A stretch of 64,000 nucleotides of DNA from Helopsaltes ochotensis (lineage: Eukaryota; Chordata; Aves; Passeriformes; Locustellidae). The stretch covers positions 110,200 through 174,199 of the forward strand of contig VXBM01000342.1 in NCBI GenBank assembly GCA_013400155.1, in the 5' to 3' direction. The position numbers and the translations under genes are program-made. Below the pieces are notes generated by a model. That model ran no database searches, had not been told where the DNA came from, and was given only the letters and a program-made list of their open reading frames with translations. This document shows positions 49,346-63,440 of the stretch, one piece after another (position 1 is the first letter of the stretch; each line of letters begins with the position of its first letter).

Positions 49346-52300
49346 GAGCACTTTCCTTCTGCTCTGGCCCCAACACCAATGGACCAAGTTCCAGTATGGC
49401 CCATGCTTCTGAGAAGCCTTAAGCTGGTCTGTTTGATGTATTTCCTGTTGAAATCAGTGCAAATGGCAGCGTTATTATCACTGGCAGCTGGTTTAGGCTC
49501 TTACAAAATTACCTGCATGTAATCACTAGCTGGGCTGTAGAATTGGTCTACATGTCTCATTTCTTACAATTGACAGCATTTCTTCCCCCAAAGACTTTCC
49601 CTCTAGCTGCCCCTTTGTTTGCAGGAGGAACAAGCTACAGACATGCCAAAACAGCTTTGCCTAGAGCTTCTGAAACAGAAGAATTCTTCATTGCATTTTG
49701 GATTGTCACGATTGGCAGAATGTTTCATTTGTTCAGAAGGAGTTTTAGTTGTTCAAACACTAGAAGAGAATTTATGGGTTATTTTCCCCTTTTGCCAACA
49801 GTACTGCCGTAACTGGTACGACAGGAAGCAGTCACTGTTTTAAAGTAGCTCCACACCTATGTCTATTGAAGCTAAAGAATGCAAGAAAATGATTTTTAGT
49901 TTTGATAGCAGAGGGAAAAAAAATAGATGTTTTGGGACACGTGCTTGGAAATCTTTATCTGACAATAAAAGATTAAAATCACAGAGAGTATAATAAGATG
50001 TGTTTTCTGGAAAAGACTGACAGCATTTCTCTGCGTTAAAATGATGCTGTGATTCATTAAATGAAAAGTCATGAGATGAGCAAAATATCTGTGCTTGCCC
50101 TGGGAATGTGTTCTACTTAAATTGGTTGTGACTTTTTAAAAATACAACATTAAGTTGTTTTAATTCCATCAGAAAAAAAATGTGGCTCAGGAAGGAAATT
50201 TTTGATTGCAAGTTAATGTTAGCCTTCATTGGAATAAGTTCTACTCTTCAATATCCACATGCATAATCCCTAGGGAGTTATATGACGCCATGTATTCTTT
50301 CCCATCTGCTAGTTAAATATGAGATTCAAGAGGCTTTCAGTGTCATTATACAGATTAGTGACTCTCCCAGAGGAATCCAGGTTCATGATACAGTGAATAA
50401 CTCACAATGAAATTCTGAAGACCAACATTCAGAGATCATTTTGTATTTGTATGAGTTTTGCACCTGCAATTATTTTGCTTGTAATTTAGCTTACTTAGAT
50501 GTTTTTAACTTACAGATGCAATCAGTGATGTAGATACTTAAACTGAAATGAACTGCAGGCAACCATAACTGCAGGTGCAAAATTTTTTGAATTCATAAAC
50601 ATGCATCTCCCAAAGTCTAAAGTAAAACTAGGCCAGTAGTGGTTTTATATAGTATATTTAACAAACTAAAAAATCATGTAATTTTCCCAATTTTCCAACA
50701 AGTGCACAACTACTCCTTTTAGCATTAAAAAGAATAGAGCATCAGTAAATATATACAAACATGAACTAAACTATTTGGTTTCATCTTTTAAAATCTTGAC
50801 CTATGGGGTTTTTTTTCTTACTCCCTTTACACTACCTAGCAGGAAAATAAGGAAAGATCCCTGATTTTGTAAGAACAATACTGTTGGTAGTTGCACCATT
50901 AGAGAGCAAAAGTACTATATGCACTAAGATCAAAGTGTGCAGAATTTGTAGCACCATTCAGGCAGTAAACAGCACCATGAACATATACACATACTGGCAC
51001 TTGAATTTCCACCTGGCAGGCAGTTGTGGCATCTAGACATACCGCAGGAGTGAAAGGCATTACTACCCAGATGTGTGAGGAAGCTTCTATGAATGGCAAC
51101 TACCTGCCTAAAGACAGACAAATACCTGTTTGTCATCAAATATGGATGCTCTTACGTGAAAGTTATTGGAAAAGTTTTAAGTACTTGGGAGCAAGAAAAT
51201 AATTTCTTGAAAAGCACAAATTTCCTACAGTTACAGCTAATGTCCCCAGATACAGAGGCAGTGTCACAGATCTTTTCCTTCCCCTTTGCAGGGCCATCGT
51301 GCACAGTGTGGGCACAGGTGTGAAACTCAGCTCCAGACCCTTGTTCCAGACAGCTCATCCCAGCCCAAGTTACACTGTTAAAGAAACCTCTGTCATCTGA
51401 AGATCTACATTACAACACTGACAGCCATGAATGCAGGAGCAATGTCCAAAAGGATACCTCCTACTCCTCATGCACCTAAAACATCCTAAAAGTACCCTAT
51501 GGGTTAATGCAATTTCCTCAGTGTTACTCTTGTCTAAGAACAAAGAGTTAGCAGTTAATACAAACTTAATTTCTTTTTTTAAAATCACAATACATTTTAA
51601 TGAAAGATGCCTTTCCAGTCAAGACACAGCAATGTTTTCAAATGGATCCTATCGTCAGTACTATGATAGTTCCACACTGTGATAACATTTTGCGTGTCCT
51701 TCTTGCACAATTTACACCATAAAGCACTATGATGTCATGTGATTCCTTTGTAAGGTGACTAATCTTGACTCTGAGTTTATCTAAGACAAAACGGACCAGG
51801 AAGGTAAGGTTAAATGACTGAGAAATAAAAAAGATTTACCAAAGATTTAACAAAGTATTCCAAACAAATTTTGTCAGTTAAACCATTAGAAACAGATTTT
51901 TTTAAGATTTGAGTCGGGGATATACCCTTATGGTGAAAATCTTGCTACGAGATTGTGATGCAGAGTTATGCAAATAATTTTTGAGACCAAATGAACAGGC
52001 AAGGTGGATATGCAAAGAATAGTGCAGAAGTTGCTGTCCTAAACATTATTAATTGCTAATTATCCTAATTGTTATTTGTGGGAGTTTACTATTATTGCTT
52101 TCTATTGTTCAGTGATCTACTGTTGTTTTATGCAGTCTTGTCTTACCTGCCAACAGTGTCCTCATCTGGATAGACATCTGTAAAGAAACCTGACAGGGTT
52201 TTTCTTAAAAAGTAATGGAGTCTGTTTCTTGGTGATGTGGCAGTTTGTACTGGATTATTTATTTTTTAAAAAAGCTCGCAATGTGTTCTTTGAGCAGCAG

Positions 52301-54424
52301 ACCTGCCTCAGCAGGTTTAACCTGAACATCTCTTTTGAAATGTTTTCTTTTTCTCAATATACTGTTCTGATCCAGCACTCTTCACAACTTGAATTCTTCT
52401 GCAGAAAAGAAATTTTACCACTTGGGCATTGAATAAAAAAAACAAATAAACCCTCCCTCCTAAGTTACTTTTAAAAGCATAAAAGGTATTTTACTTTGAA
52501 AAAATGAACAAATAGTTTCATATAGCAATTCAAGTAAATACAACTCGTGCTATTTTACAGTCTACAGTGTGATTTTTTGGTTTCAAAACTTTCTGCGTTT
52601 TATGATTTAAAATGAAAGTACCTTTATAACCACCAACATGTAAAAAAGAAAGCAATTTTTGACCAAATTTGCTTTTCTTCTAGATCTCTAATTTTCTCTG
52701 AGTTTCCAGAAAAGAATCTTTTTTCCTTTGTGACAAACATGCCATGATGCTTGCTTGGTAACCAGCTCTGTGCTGGATCTAGAATTCAGACAGATTAGCC
52801 AGCGATTACCATTACACCTCTACAGCAGCATTGTTTGCCATGGTCTCACAGCTGAGTGTCACTGCAATTTGCAACCATACTACTTCCCTTTTCACCGTCA
52901 TCAGAGAGCATCACAAAGTTGATATAAACAGCACTAGACACAATTCACTGATTGCCTGGTATTCTAGAGAGTTGATGTAGAGACGTGAAAACCTTACCTA
53001 TGGACAGTACAGCCAGCAAGAACATAAGAACACATCTATGTTTTCTTAACTGGAGTAACAGGCTGCTTCCTCGCAAACAGCTGTGGAAGTCAGTGCTACA
53101 AGCAGTTTTGCAAGATGAGGGTGGGCAGAGAGCTCCAAAAGCAATGATTTGGGCTTTAATTTTGGCAGGTCTTGAAGGAACACATGGTAAAGTCGTTTGG
53201 AGTGCTGGGTATCCACAGGCAATGCTCCAAAAAAAAAGCATTCGACTTGATCAGCATTGATACACAACATAGTAGGTTCTTTTATGGGTTCTATTTTGCT
53301 ATAAGGTAAAAATGCTGAAAAGTCCATGCGTGTCAGTGAGCTTTTAATAAAATGTGTGTCTATAGTTCAAGAAGAACTACACAGTTTATTATTTTGTACT
53401 GAAACTATTAACACAGCAAAAAACCCTTCAAAACTCAGCAGTGTTGTCAACAGTCTTGAGGTCTCCTTTTGGGTTACAAAAATTCAGATAAGGATATCAC
53501 CTGAGGCCAGCTGAAGATCATCTAAAAAGCTGCATAAATAAAAATTTGAGAACTCATATACTGCTAAACAGTAGCATTTCTGAAAGCTGTAGTTTCTCTT
53601 AACTTTTATTCTGTCCTGATGCATTAGTTGGTTTATGATGAGTTTTTCATCCAAGGAAGAACATACATTTTAGTAAACAAATTTTTACCCTTTCTCATGC
53701 GATAGTGAGTAACAGTTATGGACAGTTCTCCAGTGATTCACCTCTTACTGAAGTCAGAGTAGCCCTCTTTATTTTGATAGCATTTATACCACATATTTCG
53801 CAAAGATGTTTTAAGAGACTTTGGAGCACATAATTACCTCTTTGCTTTCAAAGACTATGCATTTCTTAATTTTTTCTCTAAGCATCCAAGACCTTTTTGT
53901 ACCTGTGGTTCTCCCTTTATATTTTTCTGCTTTATCTGTGAAGGCTATAACCCCAGTTCCAAGTTAAAAATCTTGTTACCATTTGTTTTTTAGAGACAGA
54001 ACAGAGCAGGGTAGTGCTATATTCAGGCTTTCAGCCTTAATCTAACTTATGAATACTGATATATGTCTATTGTCCTGTACAGATCTATTCCACTAACAAA
54101 CACCACCAGCCTTTCATGAATTCTACATTTTGATTCAGGGTTTGTAACAGAAATTATTTTTTTGTTTAGAGACATTTAAAAATGGCTGAAATATGTTCTG
54201 ATAATGAATGTCTAAAACTTACACTTGGTGATATAAAAAATCATAAATGATCAATGGAGTGGAAAGAGAAATGCAATGCTTTCCATTGTCTCCAGGGTCT
54301 GCCCTGTATGGACCCCTTAGAAACCACAAAGCAGTACCTCATAACGTAATGAATAGTTGTACTTTGTAGGAGAAGTACATTTACCATGCATACAGAGACA
54401 GAATGAGGCAGTGCATGGAGCCCT

Positions 54425-54510
54425 GGTACTGCAGCTCGAGTCTGCTACCATTTGAGCTACAGCAGAACTACATTAGCTGGCACTAATAGCAGTTCATTTA
54501 TCCCGGCTGC
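54425..54510 (-). repeat. Possible tRNA-derived SINE remnant
   Basis: On the minus strand, 54459-54448 reads TAGCTCAAATGG, an exact fit to the RNA polymerase III A-box pattern TRGYNNANNNGG, and is followed by AGCAGACTCGAGCTGC, which vaguely recalls a B box but lies too close for a real tRNA. No acceptor stem or cloverleaf can be drawn. A decayed tRNA-derived SINE with an internal deletion is the likeliest reading; chance is the alternative. Confidence 0.3.
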
Positions 54511-55948
54511 AGGCAAGCTGTAGTAAGGCAGCAGCACAGCACACACACAGCCACAATCGCTTTTCAAGCAAAATGAGTAGAGAAAGGAGCTAAGGAGAAA
54601 AATACAACCTTGTATTTAGTTTAATGTATATACCTGTCTAATTCATTTTTCAAAGTTATTTAAGCTGCTGGAAATGCAGCTTTCCTATGAGACACAGTAT
54701 TCAAGTGGCACGATAGCAAGTCAAACACATAGAATCATCTTACAGATAACAAATAATAAAGTAGTACTTTAGATTTTAAGCTTATTCACTCTGTATTTGT
54801 TTGTGATGATGTGGTAAAAAAAATGCTTTGGATCTCCTTTTTAACCATTTTACTGGACATCTGGTGTTTGCTTCTTAAAGTTTCACTATTACCAGGGTCA
54901 CTGTAATTCTATAGCACATCTGGGCCAAATTCCCTGGCAGTTTTTAGTGAATTCTGTGGCAGTGGAAACATCTGTTATTGTGCACAGTTCCACACACAGA
55001 CAATTGTGAGGAGCTGCAAAATTTTCTTGGACGTTTTGCATTTTGGTGTCCAGGAAATTACCCACTGGTAATGGATGATCTTTTAGTCGGTTGTTTTTTT
55101 TTTTTTTAGTCTTCTATGGGATATGTCCAAATCAAGTAAAACCACATAGATTCTAATCACTAACATTTTATTTTCATCAGTTATTAAAGAAAACAGTGGC
55201 GCCTCAGTCTTCATGTTTTCAGAAGTACACACAGTCTTTGGAAACATTTTCTTGGAAGTGGGTGAACTAATGCAATGTGAAACTGGCCTAGTCACTGAAA
55301 ATGTTGAGAACTGCAAACAAAGCCTAGGCCTGAAGAGTTGAAGAGAAGTTTAGCAAAACTTTGTCTTGCAGCAAATGACCAGGCACAATATAGCATTAAT
55401 TCTTATCTTCTAAGGTAAAAATAGAGATTTAAAAAGTGGAGTAGCGTCATACATCTGCCATTTGTGCACAATCAGCTTTTGTGTTAAAAAGCATTTAACA
55501 TTTAATTATTGTATAATCTAAGTTTCAGTTATTCTTTTTAAAAAGATAGAATAAAAATATTACTTATTACAGTGAGAGGTCTGTGAGAATAAATGTTCCG
55601 GAAGAAATAGTTTTTTACTCCCCAGATCCTGAAATATTTGTGCCAACTGGTTAGGATAAAATCAGTATGTTACAATTGCCTGGACTTGATCCAAAACTTG
55701 CAGAACAACAAAAAACCCCAATCAACCAACCAAAAAAGAAAATCCTAATACCGGGTTTCTTTCCAGTAGTGTAACACATCACTGATTAAATCACCAGAGG
55801 AGTAAACTCTATTTGTTCTGTTACTTGCTGAGTGACTGAGCAGTTCGTATTGTATGTGCTTGGACTGGCAAAGTAAAATATCATCTACATCTCAGCCTAA
55901 TTACTAATCTGAACTAAATGCTAAATTCTTAAGAATTATAGTAATGAT

Positions 55949-56136
55949 GGAAGGAAGGAAGGAAGGAAGGAAGGAAGGAAGGAAGGAAGGAAGGAAGGAA
56001 GGAAGGAAGGAAGGAAGGAAGGAAGGAAGGAAGGAAGGAANGAAGGAAGGAAGGAAGGAAGGAAGGAAGGAAGGAAGGAAGGAAGGAAGGAAGGAAGGAA
56101 GGAAGGAAGGAAGGAAGGAAGGAAGGAAGGAAGGAA
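55949..56136 (+). repeat. (GGAA)n microsatellite, about 47 units
   Basis: 188 bases of essentially perfect GGAA tetranucleotide repeat, with one ambiguous base (N) at 56041 that probably marks an assembly or consensus problem. Read in frames it yields RKEG or FLPS pseudo-proteins that are not genes. Length this great with no interruptions implies high polymorphism. Confidence 0.99.
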
Positions 56137-59100
56137 TGGTGACATGACTGGATAAGAGCAGAAGAAGCTAAAGAGTTATACCTGTGTAATGAGCCTTTAT
56201 GGTTTGAAGTTCTTTTCGGGGTGACTGAAGTTATGCTCAATAGGGATAAAAGCCCCTTTCACTTTGCCGTATTTGTTCTCATACAAATTAAACACAATAT
56301 TGGTCTTGACAACAGGGAATATGAGCAGCAGCCTAGGTGGAATGCAGAGAAGAGCCAGAGAGAGCCAGAGATGATGCCTGGAACAGGAAACCTATGATAT
56401 ACCCTATCAGACTGAGGCAGAAATTCCTTCCTTCCCCTCAAACTGTAAATAGGTAAGATTCTGAGCCTCCAACAATAAGTCAATCCCCCTCTTTCCAAAT
56501 GGATTTCCTTCTTATGTCAAAAGACTAATCCATGCTATCACATCTTCATCTGTATCCAATCATGCTTAAAAGGAAGGGAAAAAATCCTCTCTATCATGCT
56601 TCTAGTCAATTGTGCATTAAGAAAAAATAATCCCTCTTGATCCCTGACAGTGACTTGCTGAAGCACTGAAGCATGATGTAAGTACAGTCATTACTCTAAT
56701 GCAAATGTCCAAGTGTTATGGTAGGTTCAGGGCAGTGCAAGATTTCCTGCTCTCAAAGCTTGATACACGACAGGGGATGAGTTACGAGACTAGACTGCAA
56801 ACTCAGAAGGGACCCCTTAGGATACATCATTTACTCATACCAGTTTTCACCTAGAAACTATTTAATATTTGTAAAGAATTAAGTAATGGCCCTTCAGCAG
56901 AAGTCCTCCAGATGATTGTTGCAGTGTTCTTCTATATTCAGAGAAAGCTGTGTTTGAAGGTTGCACTTGGTTAGCATAAGAATCCAGGCACTGGCTGTGG
57001 TGAGCAAAGCTGAAAATGCATGAGCTTATGGGTGCCAGAAAACCTTTTCTATAGGTGAAAAATATATCTACCCATACCAATGAAGGAAATTTTCACTATT
57101 CTCTTCCACAACCAGAAAAACATAGCCCCTCAATTTTTATGACAGAAGAATGATCTTCCTGATGGTACGGTTTTGTGGACCTCTCAAACTTCTTCATATT
57201 TCCTCGATTTTTTCTTTAATGTGTTGATTTAATTCAGTATTTTATCAGTTGTGTTACCAAAGTTACACAGAGAGGCAAAATTCTGTACTTCCTTAGTATG
57301 CCTTGGTTGTGTATGCTTTAGGATTGCAGGATCCTTTTTGCCATGGTACAGTTCTATGAGTTCATGTTATGTAGCAATCTTTAACAATTCATTTTTTTCA
57401 CCTAAGACAATGTTGTCTGCATTGTTGATATAGTAAGTATAATCTCAATTTTGATATCCCCTCAATCTACTTTGTATTTGGCCATATGAAAATGCCTTTA
57501 GTTGCACAGTGACCATGAAATTGGGTGTAATTCTAAAACAATAATCTGTTCTCACTTACTGCCCCACCAGTTTTTGTGTCTATTGAAACAATTATCAACT
57601 TCATTAAGTGTTCGCAGAGAATAAAACACAATACCGATTCTAAAGAGATAGGCCTGGAGTGAATTATACATTTAATTCTAGAGATAATGATGGCTTTGAA
57701 GCAGTCCCAAACCAAGCTTGGGAAAAACAGAGAATAACTGATAATATTTCGGTATGCATATTTAAAGTGTGTGAAAGTATTAGTTTCACTTCAGGGATAT
57801 TCTGAATTCTTTCATCTGCCTGGCAGACAGAAAATTCACCCTACTGCCAGAAAAGTCACCCCGCAAAGATAACTGGGCCATGGTTCCACAAATTCCATGT
57901 AGCTCATTTGAAGATTCATTTGGTGTATGGGTTTGCTGAGCGAGACAGACATTTTCAAGAAATTATTTATATAATCAGTATTGAATATTATAGCACTAAA
58001 ATCATAGAAGGTGAAATCCTTTTGTCTGATTTATGTTATCTAGGTAAATTATTTCTAGGTGTTGCTAATGAATAATGCTAACAATGATGGGAGAATGTTT
58101 TTACTCATAAAGGACAAATATAATTTATTGGATATCTCAAGAGATTATATGATAACTATTTTCTTTCCATTCAATAGTAACATGTACCATTTTTCTTTTT
58201 TACATGAACAAGGACTTCCTAGTTGTGATGACAGAAAATAGCTTATGAAAATATTAAAGAGCTCATATCACATGGTCAGTCAGTTTTCAATTTAGCAATC
58301 ATACAGTTAGTGAATATGGATTGTGGAATTAAAGTCCAAGTTGTAAGCTACAGTCTTACTGATAAAAGACTTAGCAATTCTCTGCCATCTTTTAAATAAA
58401 CCATTTAATCTAATTCATGTTGTTTTTCTTCATTTTGCACCCCACTTTATGCTATAATCACAGCCACAGTGAGACATTCTGGTGTCCAGGGAGTATGTCC
58501 AAACCCTGGGCACTGTCCCCAGCAGCTCTTCAGCCAGCTGCCCTTGCCTTTTGTGTTCTCTGCTCCATCTTCCCAGGTGGCAGCTACAGGAAATGAAATT
58601 CACCGTATTTCCTCCAACAGTTTCGGCTATTCTTGAATTCTGGTTTCACACACATTTGAGATAAAACAGCACTGCTGTGATAGAAGAAATAATCCTATTT
58701 CCCTCGTTTTCCTTTCCCAGTTACTCTGTCCTGCCTCCACAATAGCCTGTCCATTCTGCTGGCAAAAGGTCTGTGTGTGACATGATGACCATGGCCATGG
58801 CAAACCTTTCTGGATTGCCAACACATTTTTTTTAAAGTGGCCAGGTTAATATTAACCCAATCATTTCTCCAACATCCAAGACTCCTGACCAGGTGCAGAA
58901 GGGCATGTACTGGCACAAAGAAGAGTGTGGCACAAAAGCAGGAATGCCTGACTGGGCACACAGCATACACCACTTGTTCTTCTGGTGGCAGAGCTGGCCT
59001 AAAGCATCCATGAACCATGGCTTTGGTAAGACAGAAATCAGGATGTAGTTTATTATGTTTCCCTCTTTAACTTGAGTTCAGATGTATGGTTCACATCTTG

Positions 59101-59967
59101 CTGTGTATTATGCTCCTCCAGCTGTGCTACAATAATGGCACTTCTACCCTCTCATCAGGCAGTAATTTTGAATTAAAATACCTCTGCTAGGGATGGCTTC
59201 TAAAGTACAACACATACCACCTCGTGAATGTGGTAACCGATATGTCGACATTCCAGAGCGCTAAATAGGTGAGGATGTTGGCTTTCAGGAACAATCCCTT
59301 GCCAGATAATACTTCATTATCTGACAGACCATCTGGTTCCCAGTCCATCAAGGCTATATTACTACAGTCAGCTCTCTATGCTTGATTATTGCCCAACATT
59401 TGTATTACTTTGTAAATAACAGAACTCAAAAAAAAAAAAAAAAGGAAAAAGAATCTTCCACAGACTGAGCAAGACAAATCACCACTTGCTCATGTACTTG
59501 TCATTGTCATTTTTGGATAATGGCCAAACAGTGGATTTTTGATCATGTGACTTATGAATTCAGAGTACAGCATACCCCATTGTTATCAGGAGAAAGATCA
59601 CCAACTTTTAATTGCACAATATATATAAACACAGCTGGCCTTGTGACTCATTTTGTAATGCAATATGTTACTCCCTAAAATTCTGCTTCAGGTGTGACCT
59701 CAGGACTCTTTCTATTCCAGTAGTTGAAGTCTATGAGATTCACAGTGATATACTCCTAGACTACCAGGAATATTTAGAGATTTTTTTTTCTTGGATTTTA
59801 GAAGGGATGTGAATTAAAAGCTGTATCTATTGGATGTCCTTTTTGTGTCTATTCAGAGCACCCTGTCTTAAGACTGATTAATCAGAAGAATGTGCAGTTT
59901 ATAATTCCATAAGCAATGATAACTGATCTCTTTACACTACAATAGGCATTTTTTCAGTGGGAGGAAT

Positions 59968-59981
59968 GTCACCATGGCAAC
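59968..59981. promoter_or_regulatory. RFX-type X-box-like site
   Basis: GTCACCATGGCAAC (minus strand GTTGCCATGGTGAC) fits the two-half-site RFX consensus GTTRCC-N3-RGYAAC with one mismatch in one half. It lies in the large intron in an AT-rich but complex stretch. A 14-base match can occur by chance in a 64-kb window, so the call is tentative. Confidence 0.3.
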
Positions 59982-60225
59982 ATAATGACATTACAGAATG
60001 AGATCAGGAAGAACAATATTAGCTGCATTTATTATAAAAGTATATATTTAATTACAAATGAAAATAGTGCGTTAGTATAGATATTAATGCAATGAAAGTT
60101 TTATAAATATTGTATTAGCTTTTAAGTGAAGCTGGTCCTCAGTCCTCATTTGTTACCAACTCCCAGAATTCCACTTTTTTGCATAATTCCCCTTTCTACA
60201 GGAATACTACAGGAATAAGCAATAT

Positions 60226-60226
<1 letters not shown>

Positions 60227-60277
<51 letters not shown>

Positions 60278-60302
60278 CTTTTTTTCTTTTTTTCTTTTTT
60301 TT
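60227..60302 (-). repeat. Long T tract (A tract on minus strand)
   Basis: 76 bases of T broken by only four single C. On the minus strand it looks like a poly(A) tail, but no processed gene or SINE body is visible on its 5' side (60303 upward on the plus strand), and no clear target-site duplication flanks it. A slippage-grown homopolymer is the simplest reading; length is probably inexact. Confidence 0.9.
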
Positions 60303-63300
60303 CCCAATAGTCTTAGGGGGAAATTCCAGTTATCCCTCTGTAACTGAAATCATCATCCCTGTCAATATATGGTCTAAGTTCTAATACCTGGTTCAAAATC
60401 TAGATGCCTAACAAAACTCTACAACTAAATAAATAAAACTCAGAACAAAAAAAAAAAATTTGGGAAAAATTTGATTTTTTTTTTTGCATAAATAAACAAT
60501 TAAAGAAATGTTTAATGTTTTTAATATTTTTCCCCCATAAATTGAATACTTTTACAGTGAGCGCTCATGATCACACTCTTACTGGACATATCTGAAGTCC
60601 TTTTTCCAATAATGAAACACAAATACAAACACAAACACAAATAAGTATAAGCAAGTTAGGGTGGTTAGACCAGGTTTCCTCCCAGTGAGGTTGGTGGTAG
60701 ACAAAGAAGTGATAACCAAGTCTCATTCAGGATGCTGTGTAACCCCAGGCACCTGGTGTGTTGCTGTGTTGGGTGAGAAACAGGTTGATGAAACCCCACA
60801 GGCTCAAGCCAATGGAGCTAATTCTCACAAGCAGGGGAGAACTGGGTTTCACAAGCAGAGATGGTGCTGCCAAGAATACACTTCCCAGCATGTGGTACCC
60901 CATGACTCAGACAGTCTGCAGAGCAGCCACTTGACTGCAGCTACAGAAGCTTTAACATCCTGCCTCTTATTGGCTTTAAAATGGTGGTTAGCCCATACTC
61001 CAGCAAGTGGGACCTACTGGTCTGGATTCCTCTATGTTCAGAAGCAGTAGGAATCTTGAGCTCCTGGTCAAGACCTGTAAGCTATTGTATAAAGGAGAAT
61101 ATATTTCAGAGATTATTATTTCTAAAACACAAGGTAGCAGACACAACCATACTTTATGAGGACCCCAACCATACGGGTGTGTTCATAGGCATGATCTGGA
61201 AATGCTTAGAAGTTGATTGAGTCTACCAGTTGTCTCCACCTGGCAACTGCATGACTTTTTTTACAATAAGAGCTTTAGGCTTAGGTTGTTATTGTTATCT
61301 GGATGTGGCTTTTTTTTGTTTTGTTTTTGTTGGGTTTTTTTTCTTTTTTTTGGTCTCATCAGTATCGAATCCAAGTTTTCTGGTATGGTCCAAAAAGAGC
61401 AGTTTAATTTGTGTTAATTCTGTTTTTCTCAACTGAAAGAATAATCACAATTTAGAAAAAGCTTATAGCTTGTTCATGGAAACATGCATTGGTTTTTAGA
61501 GCACTAGAACTATTGGTATGGACGTTCTGGTTTAAGTGAAAGGCAGGACTGGTTTTATAATCAGCTTTATTCATAAGCAAGTCATACCATAGCTTTACAG
61601 TAGATGTTCTTTCATTTTCCCAGTCATGCCCATACTTTAAGTTGCAACACGTTGCCCTTTGTTCCCAGGGTCCGTCCTGGCTGGACTTTCTGGAGATCTG
61701 TGGACACTCATGGTGGTGCTCTGACCGCATCTTCCTCCCTGCAGCACTCTGGCCAGCTTTATTGTTTAAGTGTCCTCTGGGTAGGATGATGATCTCTCTA
61801 GGCTGCTAAGAAAGCTTTGTGGTTGGCTCTAAGGACAAAGCAGATTTTGTCCCACAGTTTTAAGGGTTATAAAAAGTTCTGCTAAACACAAATAGGTGCT
61901 TAGTTTAGTTTCTTTTTGATGAAATACTGTCAAGCAACATATGAAGTCAGTAGCAAACCCTGAGGGCTAACAGAATTTTTAGTTCAGCTGTCTTCCAGTG
62001 ATGGGCAAGCAGTGTCATTTAGATGTTTCTGTTATAGTTACACATATATAAGCACTTTTTAATTAACTTCTTCCTGTGAGAGAATTTCTATTCACAGGTG
62101 TTTATAAAGTGGTCTCATATGAATCACAGAAGCAGAAGCCTTGGTCATGCATCAGTTAAGGTAGGAAATGTAGACATCCAAGGCTAGCTGGAATGCTATC
62201 AGGCATCCTCACATTTCCCAATTGCTATCTGGAACATTTTCTATGACAATGAAAACTATATCTAGATTTCACAAATGAAAATAATTGCAATTTACAAAAA
62301 TTAAGAAAAATAGAATAATAGATAGTGACTAACATATATTACAGATACCTTCTACAGTCTTCTCTGAATTCAAATTTTATATGATTTCCATGGAAATTTC
62401 CATAGACTAGTAGAAATGCCAGTTAAATATCTGGTGCCACAATGCATAGGATTTACATGACAGAATTACAGGTGTTTAATTTCTGCTTCTCTTGCTGAAT
62501 ATTTTAAAACTTAGGGCAACTGTAAAATTAAGAAGTGTGTAATTTAATATGTTGTCTTAAACACAGGCTTACGTAATATGCCAGAAAAAACTTAGAAAGG
62601 TAATGCAGAAGAACTTGGTAAACAATCTGTAAATTTGCAGGTCACTAATGAATGTGGAAAAGGTGAACGGTTTATATAGAGCCTACGGCACTGTAGACTA
62701 TATATAATGATCACCCAGCAGGGCAGAAGCAAATTCACATGCTCTGCTCTGGAAAGCAATGTGAGCTTCATTTTGAATGAAATTACTTACCTGACACAGA
62801 AGGAATCAAAGAAGGTTCTGAGGAGCAGGCAGCAGATTATACAGCTCAAAGATCCTAGATTTACTTTGGGTTTTTTGTTTGTTTATTTGTTTGTTATTAT
62901 ATAGAGTTTTTAAGCATCTGTATAGTCTAAGCAATAAGAACCAGGATCTGCACACTTTAGTTTGCATTTGCTCTCTACTGAAAACCAAATGCTATTGATT
63001 ACATAAAGCAACAAGAACACATTTGTGTCATCTTTTGGTACAGAATTCTTTCCTTCTCTTTTTGCTTTTCTTACTACCACAGTTCCCCAGACCCCTTCTC
63101 TATCAAATACCCCCAAGAATGCATTTCATTTAGGAAGTCTCTCAGCATTAACACAGCAAGCTATACAAGTTTTAGTGTATTTCTACTATTGACCTTTCCG
63201 TTATACTATTTGACCCTTCTCTTCCTACTTTTTTTTTCTTTGTACATGTATACTTGTTTTCTTTTTTACATCTGATTTAGGTCATCTCACTGGAAGCACA

Positions 63301-63340
63301 AAGGAAGGCACTAACATTTACAAAGTAATGGGAAAGAAAA

Positions 63341-63440
63341 AATCTTTATACAATACTAGCTAGAGTATTTTAGAATTTAGTATTTTATAGAGTATATAAA
63401 GAACTAATCTTTATATACTACTAGCCACTAGCTAGAGTAT
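63341..63440. repeat. Imperfect direct repeat pair
   Basis: Two copies of an AATCTTTATA...CTAGCTAGAGTAT segment at 63341-63368 and 63406-63440, the second longer by seven bases (a doubled ACTAG word). AT-rich, intronic, probably a local duplication. Confidence 0.75.

Noticed and set aside
49037..49522. Overlapping GC-rich ORFs on both strands near 49.2 kb as a possible gene
   Set aside because: Five frames are open at once across the same 200 bases, which is a composition effect; no frame resembles a known protein.
55929..56240. FLPS and RKEG repeat ORFs on both strands
   Set aside because: They are translations of the (GGAA)n microsatellite and contain an ambiguous base.
60661..61050. Plus-strand ORF of 129 codons
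   Set aside because: No recognisable domain, no splice or poly(A) context, and ordinary intronic composition. Treated as a chance frame.
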